Below are positions 55,063-62,680 of a stretch of DNA of 64,000 nucleotides, one piece after another; position 1 is the first letter of the stretch; each line of letters opens with the position of its first letter. The DNA lies in NCBI RefSeq assembly GCF_022812285.1, contig NZ_CP093300.1, positions 1,116,001-1,180,000 on the forward strand, read 5' to 3'. The DNA is from Alkalihalobacillus sp. LMS39. Its GTDB lineage: Bacteria > Bacillota > Bacilli > Bacillales > Bacillaceae_F. The notes beneath the pieces are model-generated. The model saw only the letters and a program-made list of their open reading frames with translations. It made no database searches and had not been told where the DNA came from. The translations under genes were made by a program, and so were the position numbers.

Positions 55063-55239
55063 TTGACATCACAAAGAGATATGTTGATGAATGAGATAAA
55101 AAAGTTAGAAGTTGCTATCAAAGATTATTATCAAAGTTTAAATAAAGGATTGGATAGGTTGAACGATAGATTTGGTGAACTTGATAAAACGATGAATGAT
55201 GGGGTTGATAGATTAGAGACTAATATTGAAGAAAAGTAA
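55063..55239 (+). CDS. Small coiled-coil protein
   Basis: TTG 55063 has AAAGGGGTG upstream and encodes 58 residues, MTSQRDMLMNEIKKLEVAIK to DRLETNIEEK. Heptad-like repeats of L/I with DR and GLDRL/GVDRLE segments point to a coiled coil. Function unknown; small coiled-coil ORFs are usual in phage- or plasmid-derived segments. Confidence 0.45.
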   Translation: MTSQRDMLMNEIKKLEVAIKDYYQSLNKGLDRLNDRFGELDKTMNDGVDRLETNIEEK

Positions 55240-55264
55240 AATGTTTGATGGCGTTGATACATAG

Positions 55265-55694
55265 TTGAATAGAGAATATGAAGGTGAAGAAGCGATTCAT
55301 GGTGCAGGGGTTTATATTTTATGGCAACGATACCAAAGTAGAACACGAGTTTTCAGTTGATGGATACTATCCATTATATATAGGTCAATCAGATTGCCTC
55401 CGTCAGAGAATTATTAATCATTTATACAGTAAGAAATATAGGGACTTAGTAAGCATGGTTAAAACTATTATTATTGAAGATAAGACATTGAGAATGAATG
55501 AGGAGCAAAGATTAATATCTCTTCTTAAACCAATTGATAATAAGTCCAAAGATTTAGGCTACAAAGTATGTACTTACAAAAGGATTGAAAGAAATGCAAG
55601 GAAGCCATTAGAAGCTGATTGGATTAAGTTAATTAAACAAAAAGATATGTCTAGAAAGATATATTTGATTTATATGGAATGGACTAACAACTAA
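55265..55694 (+). pseudogene. GIY-YIG nuclease-like gene, frameshifted
   Basis: One frame (from about TTG 55265) reads EEAIHGAGVYILWQRYQS, giving the GVY half of a GIY-YIG motif, and stops at 55360. The overlapping frame from ATG 55278 contributes the second half, YYPLYIGQSDCLRQRIINH, with the conserved Arg, and the metal-binding Glu in MNEEQRLISLLKPIDN, then runs to 55694. Joining the two needs one frameshift near 55340-55360. GIY-YIG domains nick DNA in homing endonucleases and related proteins. Confidence 0.5.
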
Positions 55695-55719
55695 AGATAT
55701 TACATGAGGAGTGCTTAAT

Positions 55720-55988
55720 TTGAAGAAGATAATCGTTTCACTACTAGCGATTGGCTTATTAACTACTGGATGTTCTAATCCTCCTGATAAGAAGTATATA
55801 GGATAGTTAAACAAGGAGCTAAGGAAAACGACAAGTGTTTTAACAACGACAATTATACAATGGTTCGCATTAAACAAGGCGATATCTACTTTGATGCTTT
55901 TACCGAATCTTCAAAGAATGGCACTGTCGAAGAGGTTTCACTAATAGAGATGTTAGGTGACTTAAATAGTGCTTTGTTTCAATATTAA
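55720..55988 (+). pseudogene. Lipoprotein gene, frameshifted
   Basis: TTG 55720 behind GAGGAGTG encodes a lipoprotein signal, KKIIVSLLAIGLLTTGCSN, with lipobox LTTGC, but stops at TAG 55804. A one-base shift restores IVKQGAKENDKCFNNDNYT and MVRIKQGDIYFDAFTESSK up to TAA 55986-55988. The mature protein would be about 70 residues. Unknown family. Confidence 0.55.
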
Positions 55989-56094
55989 AGAGGAAGTATG
56001 ACAGAGGATAGTTACAAGGAAGTTTATGACTCAATAGTTGAGGCTTTGACAACAGAATGATTTGATATTAATTAAAGATGAGGTGTTTGACATT

Positions 56095-56469
56095 ATGAAA
56101 AAGATAGTCTTATTGTTGCTCATTTGTGTTATGGTTGTTGGGTGTTCGCAAGTAGCCGATGGCATTTCAGAAGAGATTTACAAGGGAGTTAATGAACATA
56201 AGAAATTGATTGAGGAGTGTTATCAGGGAAAAGATTGTGAGTATGATGATGTATATACTGAATTAGAGGATAGTATATTGGAATTTTCTGACTATATGGA
56301 AACCGAAGAAGATAGAAAACTTATATCGTTAATTGGTGTGTTGAATGTAAGGATGTGGGATTACAAAAGGATTATAGAGATCGAAGGGGAAGCTGACTTA
56401 GAGAGAGAAGAGTATGAAAAAGCCCATAATAAACTACATGATGCTATGAATAAGAAAAGAGTTTACTAG
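56095..56469 (+). CDS. Small lipoprotein
   Basis: ATG 56095 with SD GAGGTG gives 124 residues. A clear lipoprotein signal peptide MKKIVLLLLICVMVVGCSQ has lipobox MVVGC, so the protein would be anchored to the outer face of the membrane after diacylation of the Cys. The mature part is acidic and helical (EEIYKGVNEHKKLIEECYQG, DLEREEYEKAHNKLHDAM). No family is recognised. A strong terminator follows about 100 bases later. Confidence 0.65.
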   Translation: MKKIVLLLLICVMVVGCSQVADGISEEIYKGVNEHKKLIEECYQGKDCEYDDVYTELEDSILEFSDYMETEEDRKLISLIGVLNVRMWDYKRIIEIEGEADLEREEYEKAHNKLHDAMNKKRVY

Positions 56470-56570
56470 TGCAGATAAGTGTTGGGTAGTTCAAGTGAAT
56501 ATCCTATTAGATTATTTAAATAAGAAATGTAGAATGAAATAATAATAGATTAATAATTCACGTAATAGAG

Positions 56571-56612
56571 AAGCACTCTTTGCGCCGTATAGGGCGTAAA
56601 GAGTGCTTTTTT
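56571..56612 (+). terminator. Strong Rho-independent terminator
   Basis: AAGCACTCTTTGCGCC pairs with GGGCGTAAAGAGTGCTT (one bulge/mismatch) and is followed by TTTT. Confidence 0.8.
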
Positions 56613-56653
56613 GCGTAATTCAAGGAATGGGAGGAGAAAATGCTAGAATCTTG

Positions 56654-56709
56654 GTAAACGTCAAATAGTCCACACTTGATTGAACAGGTATGGACTATTT
56701 GACGTTTAC
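56654..56709. repeat. 56-bp palindromic repeat, copy 3
   Basis: Identical to the copy at 5093 except for one base near the loop (ACAGGTATGG for ACAGGTGTGG). Lies about 40 bases after a strong terminator and 260 bases before the dbpA 3' duplicate. Confidence 0.85.
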
Positions 56710-56969
56710 GTATAAAAGGTATGGATTATGGGACGTTGCATATTAAAACAAGAATTAGAATTAAAGCAATGTAGCTTAATTATGGTCACAGCACGTCAAT
56801 TATGACGTGCCTTTAGATATCTTTTACTATCTTTGTTGAGGTATTAAACCAATTTAAAACTAATAAATTCAGTTGAACGATATGTCATAGTTCCTATTTG
56901 CTGAATTTTTATTGGAACAATGTATTTCTTATAGTATATAAAAGTCTTATTATAAAAAGTTCTTTATCA

Positions 56970-57154
56970 TAGATTTTTTTGGAACGCTCGCTAATATTCC
57001 TGCGGTAAGCATAGACGATATTGGGATTATCACAATCCAAGATACGTTAACGTACGTTGATATCCATAATGGAAAAGGGTCGTTAGTGTTAGAAGCAATG
57101 GAGAATACAACGGTTAAAGGAAAGAAGCTGAAGGTGAGCTTGGCGATTAAGTAG
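56970..57154 (+). pseudogene. Duplicate of the dbpA 3' end
   Basis: Starting at TAGATTTT, the sequence matches 54025-54210 of dbpA with only a few substitutions and encodes the same C-terminal segment, [19 protein letters not shown] and [11 protein letters not shown], with a TAG stop. There is no upstream helicase sequence. It marks the right border of a ~2.8-kb segment inserted or duplicated behind dbpA. Confidence 0.9.
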
Positions 57155-57189
57155 GATATAGGGGGTCAGGCACTTCCCCTTTGTTTTTA

Positions 57190-57368
57190 CGGCCACCAGC
57201 GCTCTTATGTGTGAACAAAACCCCTGTTTCAAGTATTAAGCGGACAGGAGAGACGTTATTTGGCAAATATCAGTGGGATAAGCGCTGGTAAATGGCAAAT
57301 AGGGTCTTCTCTGTCCGCTTATTTTTGCAAACGCCTATAAAGTTCACAAATAACGGCTGTGGTGGCCG
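57190..57368. repeat. ~180-bp nested inverted-repeat element, copy A
   Basis: Outer arms CGGCCACCAGCGCTCTTATG / ending GGTGGCCG, and inner arms GCGGACAGGAGAGACGTTAT / ending CTCTGTCCGC. Related copies lie at 59908, 60786 and 62245, but here the GGCCAC and GCGGAC sequences have exchanged outer and inner positions. Confidence 0.75.
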
Positions 57369-57730
57369 CGGATATTCGAAAAAGCCAGCGTCTAGGCAAC
57401 AAGAGGAGAGGCGTACGCTTTTGTGTCAAGCTAGGAGGCGTATATTTTCTAATGTAATGGTTCATTTCTACTAAAATAAAGGAAACGGCTCTTGAGGAGG
57501 AACGACTTTTTATTGCACACGTGTCCTTAGCAGACACTATGTATGGTACTGGGTGTTTATTAAAACCTGCTGTGACTTAGTTTCATTTCATCCTTAAGCT
57601 ATCTCACAATGATTTGTATACTAACTATATAGATAAACAACTCTTTTTTATAATAAAAATTTAATTTTGTATAATTAAACTTTACTTTTGTTATGAATTA
57701 ATTTACAATTCTTGTTAAGAGGTGATGGTC
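57369..57730. other. Intergenic stretch before the XRE operon
   Basis: No credible ORF. The last 130 bases are AT-rich, and TTGTATAATTAAACTTTAC near 57666 offers a TATAAT box (57669) for the following operon. AAGAGGTG at 57716 is its ribosome binding site. Confidence 0.4.
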
Positions 57731-57970
57731 TTGAAAAAAGATTTTGGTGATTCGATATCAAATAAGGTGTATGAATATCGCGTACTTGCTAGAATGTCTC
57801 AGCAAGAATTAGCTGAGAAAGTCGGGGTTTCCAAACAAACCATCTTCGTCATGGAAAAAGGAAATTATGTTCCCACGTTATTGCTAGCTTTTCGGATTGC
57901 AAATTTTTTCAACGTGGATGTGACCGAAATTTTTACTTATGAGGGAGGAAAGGATCAAAATGAAAATTGA
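57731..57970 (+). CDS. XRE-family transcriptional regulator
   Basis: I prefer TTG 57731, seven bases after AAGAGGTG (79 residues); in-frame GTG 57722 overlaps that SD. A compact helix-turn-helix: YRVLARMSQQELAEKVGVSK then QTIFVMEKGNYVPTLLLAFR, ending with FFNVDVTEIFTYE. It is the short XRE type that represses its own operon. It overlaps the next gene by 11 bases and presumably controls the membrane protein and ABC transporter downstream; the signal is unknown. Confidence 0.85.
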   Translation: MKKDFGDSISNKVYEYRVLARMSQQELAEKVGVSKQTIFVMEKGNYVPTLLLAFRIANFFNVDVTEIFTYEGGKDQNEN

Positions 57971-58304
57971 TGACATAACGAATTCAATGTTCTATCCATT
58001 AAAAACATGGGCGGAAGCATCAGCGGGTAATTGGAATATGCTTCTTGGAAGTGGTCTTTTATTGCTTGCCGTCGGAGTGATTATAACGTATGTATTTTAT
58101 AAAAAAATGGGAAATGCTGATGAAAGAACGTCTCAAATTAGTTTGAAAAGCTGCCTCGTTATATTATCTGTTGTTATTTTATGTGACTTGATTTTTCCGA
58201 AAGAATATATGTGGCAAATTTTCTTCTTGTTTAAATATTCGCTTGCATTTTTAGCGTCAGGAATTTATTTAGCGATTCAATATAAGAAAGATTTCTTAAA
58301 CTAA
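57960..58304 (+). CDS. Small membrane protein of the XRE-ABC operon
   Basis: ATG 57960 lies behind GAGGGAGGAAAGG and overlaps the end of the regulator gene (114 residues). Three hydrophobic segments: MLLGSGLLLLAVGVIITYVF, CLVILSVVILCDLIF and IFFLFKYSLAFLASGIYLA. A short charged loop KKMGNADERTSQIS, of the type seen in DUF2178-like membrane proteins associated with XRE regulators, lies between the first two. It may act as a sensor for the regulator or an accessory of the ABC transporter. Confidence 0.7.
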   Translation: MKIDDITNSMFYPLKTWAEASAGNWNMLLGSGLLLLAVGVIITYVFYKKMGNADERTSQISLKSCLVILSVVILCDLIFPKEYMWQIFFLFKYSLAFLASGIYLAIQYKKDFLN

Positions 58305-58328
58305 TGAATGAAATAGGAGGATAGCAAA

Positions 58329-59201
58329 ATGCATGTTAATTCAGTTACGAAGAAATATCATCGTACTGTCGTGTTAGAACGGATATCTTTTGAGTTTAAA
58401 CAAGGTGAGATTGTGGGGTTAGTTGGCAGTAATGGGGCTGGAAAAAGTACACTTATGAAGATTATTGCTCAAACAATTCAGACATTCGAGGGAACCGTCG
58501 AGGACAATAACCATGTCGGATACTTAATTGAGGAGCCTAAATTATACACGAATAAAACCGGGTTAGCGCATCTTTCCTATTTCTCTGGAATTTATGGAGC
58601 TAGGTTCAATCTTAGTGATTACGAGGGTTTCTTGAAAGGAATTCAATTGTATGATGTATTGAATAAAAAGGTCAAACAATATTCTTTAGGGATGCGGCAG
58701 AAATTAGGAATTGTTATTAGTCTTTTGAACAAACCAAATTACGTTGTGTTGGATGAACCTACAAATAGTATGGACATTGAAACTTCTTTAGAAGTATTAC
58801 AGCAATTAAGAAAAATGGCGAATGAGTGGAATGTTGGTGTCTTGATTTCTAGTCATAAGCTCGAAGATATTGAAACAATCTGTGATCGAGTTTTGTTTTT
58901 AGAAAAAGGGAAAATTGTTGGTGAACAACAATTAAGTAAAAAGAGTCAGTTTCTACTCAAACTAGTTTTTGCGACTTCAAATGAAGTAGCAACATTCATT
59001 GGGAAGCAACAGTTCGGAACTATCATTCACTCGAGTGAAAACACAGTTGAAATGGAAACTAGTGTGGAAAATACGGAAATTTTTCAATTTTTACATCAGT
59101 TAGGGTTAAGATTAATAGATTTTTCTGCGGAGAAAAAGACACTTCGAAATGTTTATATGAATAAATTGAGAGGTGAAGAACATGCAACTAAACATTCATA
59201 A
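58329..59201 (+). CDS. ABC transporter ATP-binding protein
   Basis: The 290-residue ATPase has Walker A GLVGSNGAGKSTLMKII, Q-loop region VGYLIEEPKLYTNKTG, signature YSLGMRQKLGIVISLL, Walker B NYVVLDEPTNSMD and the switch His in LISSHKLED. The ~75-residue C-terminal extension is typical of DrrA/BcrA-type ATPases that pair with ABC-2 permeases for export of lipids, peptides or antibiotics. The permease gene overlaps its end. Part of the XRE-regulated operon. Confidence 0.88.
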   Translation: MHVNSVTKKYHRTVVLERISFEFKQGEIVGLVGSNGAGKSTLMKIIAQTIQTFEGTVEDNNHVGYLIEEPKLYTNKTGLAHLSYFSGIYGARFNLSDYEGFLKGIQLYDVLNKKVKQYSLGMRQKLGIVISLLNKPNYVVLDEPTNSMDIETSLEVLQQLRKMANEWNVGVLISSHKLEDIETICDRVLFLEKGKIVGEQQLSKKSQFLLKLVFATSNEVATFIGKQQFGTIIHSSENTVEMETSVENTEIFQFLHQLGLRLIDFSAEKKTLRNVYMNKLRGEEHATKHS

Positions 59202-59907
59202 CTATGTTCGTTACAATGGAATTGATTTGTTGAAAAAAGGTCACTTACTTGTTGGAGTGCTAGCAGCATTTGGACCAGCAATAGTGATGAGTGCCTTAAT
59301 CTTGACAGAAACTACGCCATTTTATATCAAACACGTCTCTAATTTCTATTGTATGTTAGGGATGTTGGCCGCGGTATTACACCCACTTTATTTTGTCAAC
59401 AGGGATTACTCATCTAAGGCCATTTCTTTAATTAACAACTCAAAACAAAACAGAAAAAACTATGTCATGGCGAATGTCGTGATTGCATTGTATGTTAGTT
59501 TGCTGTATGTCGTATTGGGAATAGGGTTACTTTTAGTTACGAAACAACTCGGCGTGCCTGGTGAGTTGGAGGTTTCCTTTCTACTTGGATTCTCGGCTAA
59601 TTTCTTTCTGCTAGTGCTGACGTATTTTTTGTTTGGATATCTTTTATTTTTATATGGAATTCGCAGTGGTGCGATTTATTTGATTTTGACAGTAATGCTC
59701 CTTTTCATCCCAAATATTTTGTCAAATGTATTGTATAGTACGAATAACTCATTTCTTTCAGGCCTCATAGAAAATTTCCCTGGTTACTTTTATCCTGCGC
59801 TCGTTGGCTCAAATCCACTTTCCCTTCTACAATACAGCATTGGTTGTGTCATATTACTTGTACTTTTTTTACTTGTTTTTAATAAGAGCAAGAAGATTGA
59901 AATGTAA
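59182..59907 (+). CDS. ABC-2-type permease
   Basis: The start is taken at ATG 59182, preceded by GAGAGGTG inside the ATPase gene (241 residues); GTG 59173 is an alternative. Six membrane segments are visible, for example HLLVGVLAAFGPAIVMSALI, VVIALYVSLLYVVLGIGLL, NFFLLVLTYFLFGYLLFLYG and SIGCVILLVLFLLVFN. The pattern is that of ABC-2 permeases of the BcrB type. Works with the ATPase encoded upstream. A 180-bp repeat begins directly at the end of the gene. Confidence 0.8.
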   Translation: MQLNIHNYVRYNGIDLLKKGHLLVGVLAAFGPAIVMSALILTETTPFYIKHVSNFYCMLGMLAAVLHPLYFVNRDYSSKAISLINNSKQNRKNYVMANVVIALYVSLLYVVLGIGLLLVTKQLGVPGELEVSFLLGFSANFFLLVLTYFLFGYLLFLYGIRSGAIYLILTVMLLFIPNILSNVLYSTNNSFLSGLIENFPGYFYPALVGSNPLSLLQYSIGCVILLVLFLLVFNKSKKIEM

Positions 59908-60088
59908 GCGGACATGAGAGACGTTATCTGTGAACTTTGCTAGCATTTTGGAATTTTGGCGGCCACAGCAGCTCTTAATGGCAAGATATTGCTTTGAGTA
60001 GAGTTGTTTATGCTTTGATAAGCGCTCCTGTGGCCGCATATTTTTTTAAACCCTTATAATGTTCACAATTAACGGCTGCTCTGACCGG
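59908..60088. repeat. ~180-bp nested inverted-repeat element, copy B
   Basis: Outer arms GCGGACATGAGAGACGTTAT / ending near ACCGG; inner arms GCGGCCACAGCAGCTCTTA and GCTCCTGTGGCCGC. It lies between two convergent genes and could end transcription from both sides. Closely related to copy D, including the central ATGGCAAGATATTGCTTTGA. Confidence 0.8.
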
Positions 60089-60092
60089 ACAA

Positions 60093-60743
60093 TTACAATT
60101 GACTAAGACGATAAGTTCGTGCGCGTGCTTTGCCACTGGCAATAGTGAGAAAATTAGATTCAACAAGGGTATGGAGGACTCGGCGAGTTTGGCGGTCGCT
60201 TATTCGGAGGTGCTGCGAGACTTCGTGCGGACTAATTGGACGGAGAATGCGACGAGCAAAGCGAAGGGTTTCTGCTTCGTGCCAGGACAGATGGGAAGGT
60301 GTATCAATCGCTAAAAATTGTCCGAGAAAGGCAAGAATAAGTTGTTGGCATTGTCGTGGTTCGTCTGTTATGGATAAATAGGCAATCGGTAATATTGTCC
60401 AGCCTTCAAGTGCTAATATAGAGTGACGCCAGCATAAATCTTTAAATCGTTTAACATCGAGGTCTCTAGCGTGTGGACCATAACCTTGGATTTCGATACA
60501 ACCTTTTCCGTTTTCAGGATAATAAGCTAAATCCAAATACCGATAGCGGTTGTTTAAATCACGGACCTCCCATTCAGGATACAGATGGTCAAAATTGCCG
60601 ACTGTTGGAAGCCAAATCCTTCGTAAAAATTCAATGGTACCGTGGCCTAACCCTTTTTTTAGTAACTCTTTTCTTCGAATATTTTTCTCGTTGGCAAGAT
60701 TCTCTTCAAGCCAGACATCATATGCTTGTTGGAATTGTTTCAT
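60093..60743 (-). CDS. DUF559-like endonuclease-fold protein with winged-helix tail
   Basis: The 216-residue protein on the minus strand has a nuclease-like core, RYRYLDLAYYPENGKGCIE then IQGYGPHARDLDVKRFKDL, with D, E and Q positions of the PD-(D/E)XK/Vsr-like DUF559 fold. The C-terminal part (PISPHEVSQHLRISDRQTRR, LVESNFLTIASGK) is a winged helix. The combination suggests a DNA-binding protein derived from a nuclease. ATG 60743 is preceded by GAGCGAACC (weak SD). It is found alone between two 180-bp repeats. Confidence 0.7.
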   Translation of the reverse strand: MKQFQQAYDVWLEENLANEKNIRRKELLKKGLGHGTIEFLRRIWLPTVGNFDHLYPEWEVRDLNNRYRYLDLAYYPENGKGCIEIQGYGPHARDLDVKRFKDLCWRHSILALEGWTILPIAYLSITDEPRQCQQLILAFLGQFLAIDTPSHLSWHEAETLRFARRILRPISPHEVSQHLRISDRQTRRVLHTLVESNFLTIASGKARARTYRLSQL

Positions 60744-60785
60744 TTTTGGTTCGCTCCTTTTTTTGTGCGGGTTGATAGTCTTTTT

Positions 60786-60966
60786 GCGGACGTGAGAGCT
60801 CTTATTTGTGAACTTTCATAGCGTTTGAGAAAATTAGCGGACACGAGGGCCTTTATTGGCTAAGGAAGACTAAGAATATAAGTGAGAAAAGCGAAATAAG
60901 CGCTCCTGTGGCCGCATATATTTTGAAACCCGTATAAAGTTCACAAATAACGGCTGCTCAGTCCGG
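60786..60966. repeat. ~180-bp nested inverted-repeat element, copy C
   Basis: Outer arms GCGGACGTGAGAGCTCTTAT / ending GCTGCTCAGTCCG; the inner pair is GCGGACACGAGGGCC against CTCCTGTGGCCGC and is less perfect than in copies A, B and D. Right half closely matches copy D. Confidence 0.8.
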
Positions 60967-61002
60967 AAAAATGGGGTATGGGGTGTGGTTAGGGAGGGGA
61001 GA

Positions 61003-61236
61003 TTAGTAGATGACAGTGTTTGCAATCATTGTTCCTTCGATGACAATTTCTACACTATGTAGTCGACGATTTACAGCAAGCACTTCATTTCTATCACGTC
61101 TGGTAGCAATCACATCTTTGTGATTGTTTTTTTTTGATTCGCCCTCCCCCCTCTCTTTCCATTGGAAATAATTACTATAGCTATTTTCATTATACAATCG
61201 TGATAGACTGCCAGCAATATCAATAGCAGCTTTCAT
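61003..61236 (-). CDS. Possible small protein, uncertain
   Basis: A 77-codon minus-strand ORF begins MKAAIDIAGSLSRLYNENS and ends with plausible strands (RRLHSVEIVIEGTMIANTV), but no ribosome binding site precedes the ATG at 61236. It may be real with poor initiation, or chance. No family recognised. Confidence 0.25.
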   Translation of the reverse strand: MKAAIDIAGSLSRLYNENSYSNYFQWKERGEGESKKNNHKDVIATRRDRNEVLAVNRRLHSVEIVIEGTMIANTVIY

Positions 61237-61491
61237 AATGTTGTTATAGTAAAGAGTTTGTTAAATCTAAACGAAATATATAATCTGGTAAATCATATGT
61301 TATTCACTAGTTAGTATGTAAATTGTCAATCGGTGTGAAAAAGTATGTCATTATTGTTGTGCGTTTCCTTCTCGTGGCTATTTCCGCTGAGATTTTATGA
61401 GAACAACATGCTGTAAGAGCAAGATTACGACTGCGCCTCTTGTTAAAAGGGGGGCAATTTTTAGTGGAGACGATAAGTATAAGGTGTAGGT

Positions 61492-61536
61492 ATGTAAACA
61501 AATGTATACGTATACTGTTTACATTTGTTTACATAT
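61492..61536. promoter_or_regulatory. Perfect 16-bp dyad, likely operator
   Basis: TATGTAAACAAATGTA (61492-61507) is repeated as its exact complement at 61521-61536 around a 13-base spacer that itself contains GTATAC. It lies 32 bases upstream of the ATG at 61568, over the probable promoter, and is well placed for a dimeric regulator. Confidence 0.6.
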
Positions 61537-61567
61537 GTAGTATTCTATAAGAGAGGAGGTGTTCTTA

Positions 61568-62191
61568 ATGCCTGAATATAGAAAAAAGATGTTTCGAGGT
61601 GCCAAAATCGAGGATTGCATTTTAGATTTTATTAGCATGGAAAAAGAGCTGAACAAAATGCACCGAAATACAGGAGAAGATGAAAAGCAATTTCTATTAG
61701 GAATGAGTCAAGCGTATCGTTTTGTTGTAAACCGGTTAACAAGAGAGTTTGATTATGTAAAAGGAGGAGATGTTGTGAAGTTAAAAGTAGAGGAGTTAAT
61801 CCGAATATTTAGAAAGAGCGCTACAGCGACACAAGAACAAAGTAAAACAGGCGTTGCCAATCTAGTTGAAGGTAAGTATTATAACGAAATTCCAGAAGAA
61901 GCGAAAAAGGAATTACTCGAAATACCAGAGGATTTACAAGTTGGTTTGTATGAGGGAATGTCCCATGGCTATGAAAAAATCATTATTGACTTGGAGCTAT
62001 TGTTAGAATCCTCTCAAACAGATAAAGTGGCCTCTATTGAAGAAATGATGTTGAAATACAAAAAAACTGCTGCAATACTGAAAGGAAAAATAAACGAAGA
62101 TGAAACCGATTATCGAAGTGGATATCTTCAAGGGGAAATGTCATCCTATTTATTAGCGGTAGAGGAATTACAAGGGTCATTTGAACTTTGA
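61568..62191 (+). CDS. Hypothetical helical protein
   Basis: The start ATG 61568 has a perfect GAGGAGGTG site (207 residues; MPEYRKKMFRGAKIEDC). The soluble, mostly helical, charged protein has two similar-looking parts, EDEKQFLLGMSQAYRFVVNR and LQVGLYEGMSHGYEKIIID, each with a GMSxxY core, and a third, YRSGYLQGEMSSYLLAVEE. These repeats suggest a bundle of related helices. No function is recognised. A strong dyad covers its promoter, so it is probably regulated. A terminator follows. Confidence 0.65.
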   Translation: MPEYRKKMFRGAKIEDCILDFISMEKELNKMHRNTGEDEKQFLLGMSQAYRFVVNRLTREFDYVKGGDVVKLKVEELIRIFRKSATATQEQSKTGVANLVEGKYYNEIPEEAKKELLEIPEDLQVGLYEGMSHGYEKIIIDLELLLESSQTDKVASIEEMMLKYKKTAAILKGKINEDETDYRSGYLQGEMSSYLLAVEELQGSFEL

Positions 62192-62210
62192 AATGGATTG
62201 ATTAACGTTG

Positions 62211-62242
62211 AGAATCTCTTATATTTAGGGGATTCTTTTTTT
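62211..62242 (+). terminator. Rho-independent terminator
   Basis: AGAATC pairs with GATTCT across a 14-base loop, followed by seven T. It is directly followed by the repeat copy D. Confidence 0.7.
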
Positions 62243-62244
62243 GT

Positions 62245-62425
62245 GCGGCCATGAGAGACGTTATCTGTGAACTTTGCTAACGTTTTGGAACGTTGGCGGA
62301 CACAGCAGCTCTTAATGGCAAGATATTGCTTTGAGTAGAGTTGTTTTTGCTTTGATAAGTGCTCCTGTGGCCGCATATTTTCTGAAACCCGTATAAAGTT
62401 CACAAATAACGGCTGCTCAGTCCGC
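62245..62425. repeat. ~180-bp nested inverted-repeat element, copy D
   Basis: Outer left arm GCGGCCATGAGAGACGTTAT, outer right arm ending GCTGCTCAGTCCGC; inner left GCGGACACAGCAGCTCTTA, inner right GCTCCTGTGGCCGC. Compared with copy B the C/A base that distinguishes GCGGCC from GCGGAC is exchanged on the left side only. Confidence 0.8.
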
Positions 62426-62680
62426 AAAAATGAGATATTGTCCTCTCCTCATTTAAAGTGGAAAAGCTTTTTTTGTTTATATCAAATCTCACATCTTCTT
62501 TTCAAACAATTCACAATCTTAATTCTCCATTTACAAACAACTTACAAAAGCTGAACAGTGTATTTATTTAAAATTAATAATCAAGAGGTATTCTTAAATG
62601 AGGAAGAAAAGAGACTTTCAACAGCTAGCTATCTATATGTGCATTTGTCATCATAGATGTTTCTTAGAAGGAGGGGTTCC

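Noticed and set aside
57190-62425. CRISPR array
   Set aside because: The repeats are ~180 bp, inverted-repeat structured and separated by genes; no regular spacers or cas genes.
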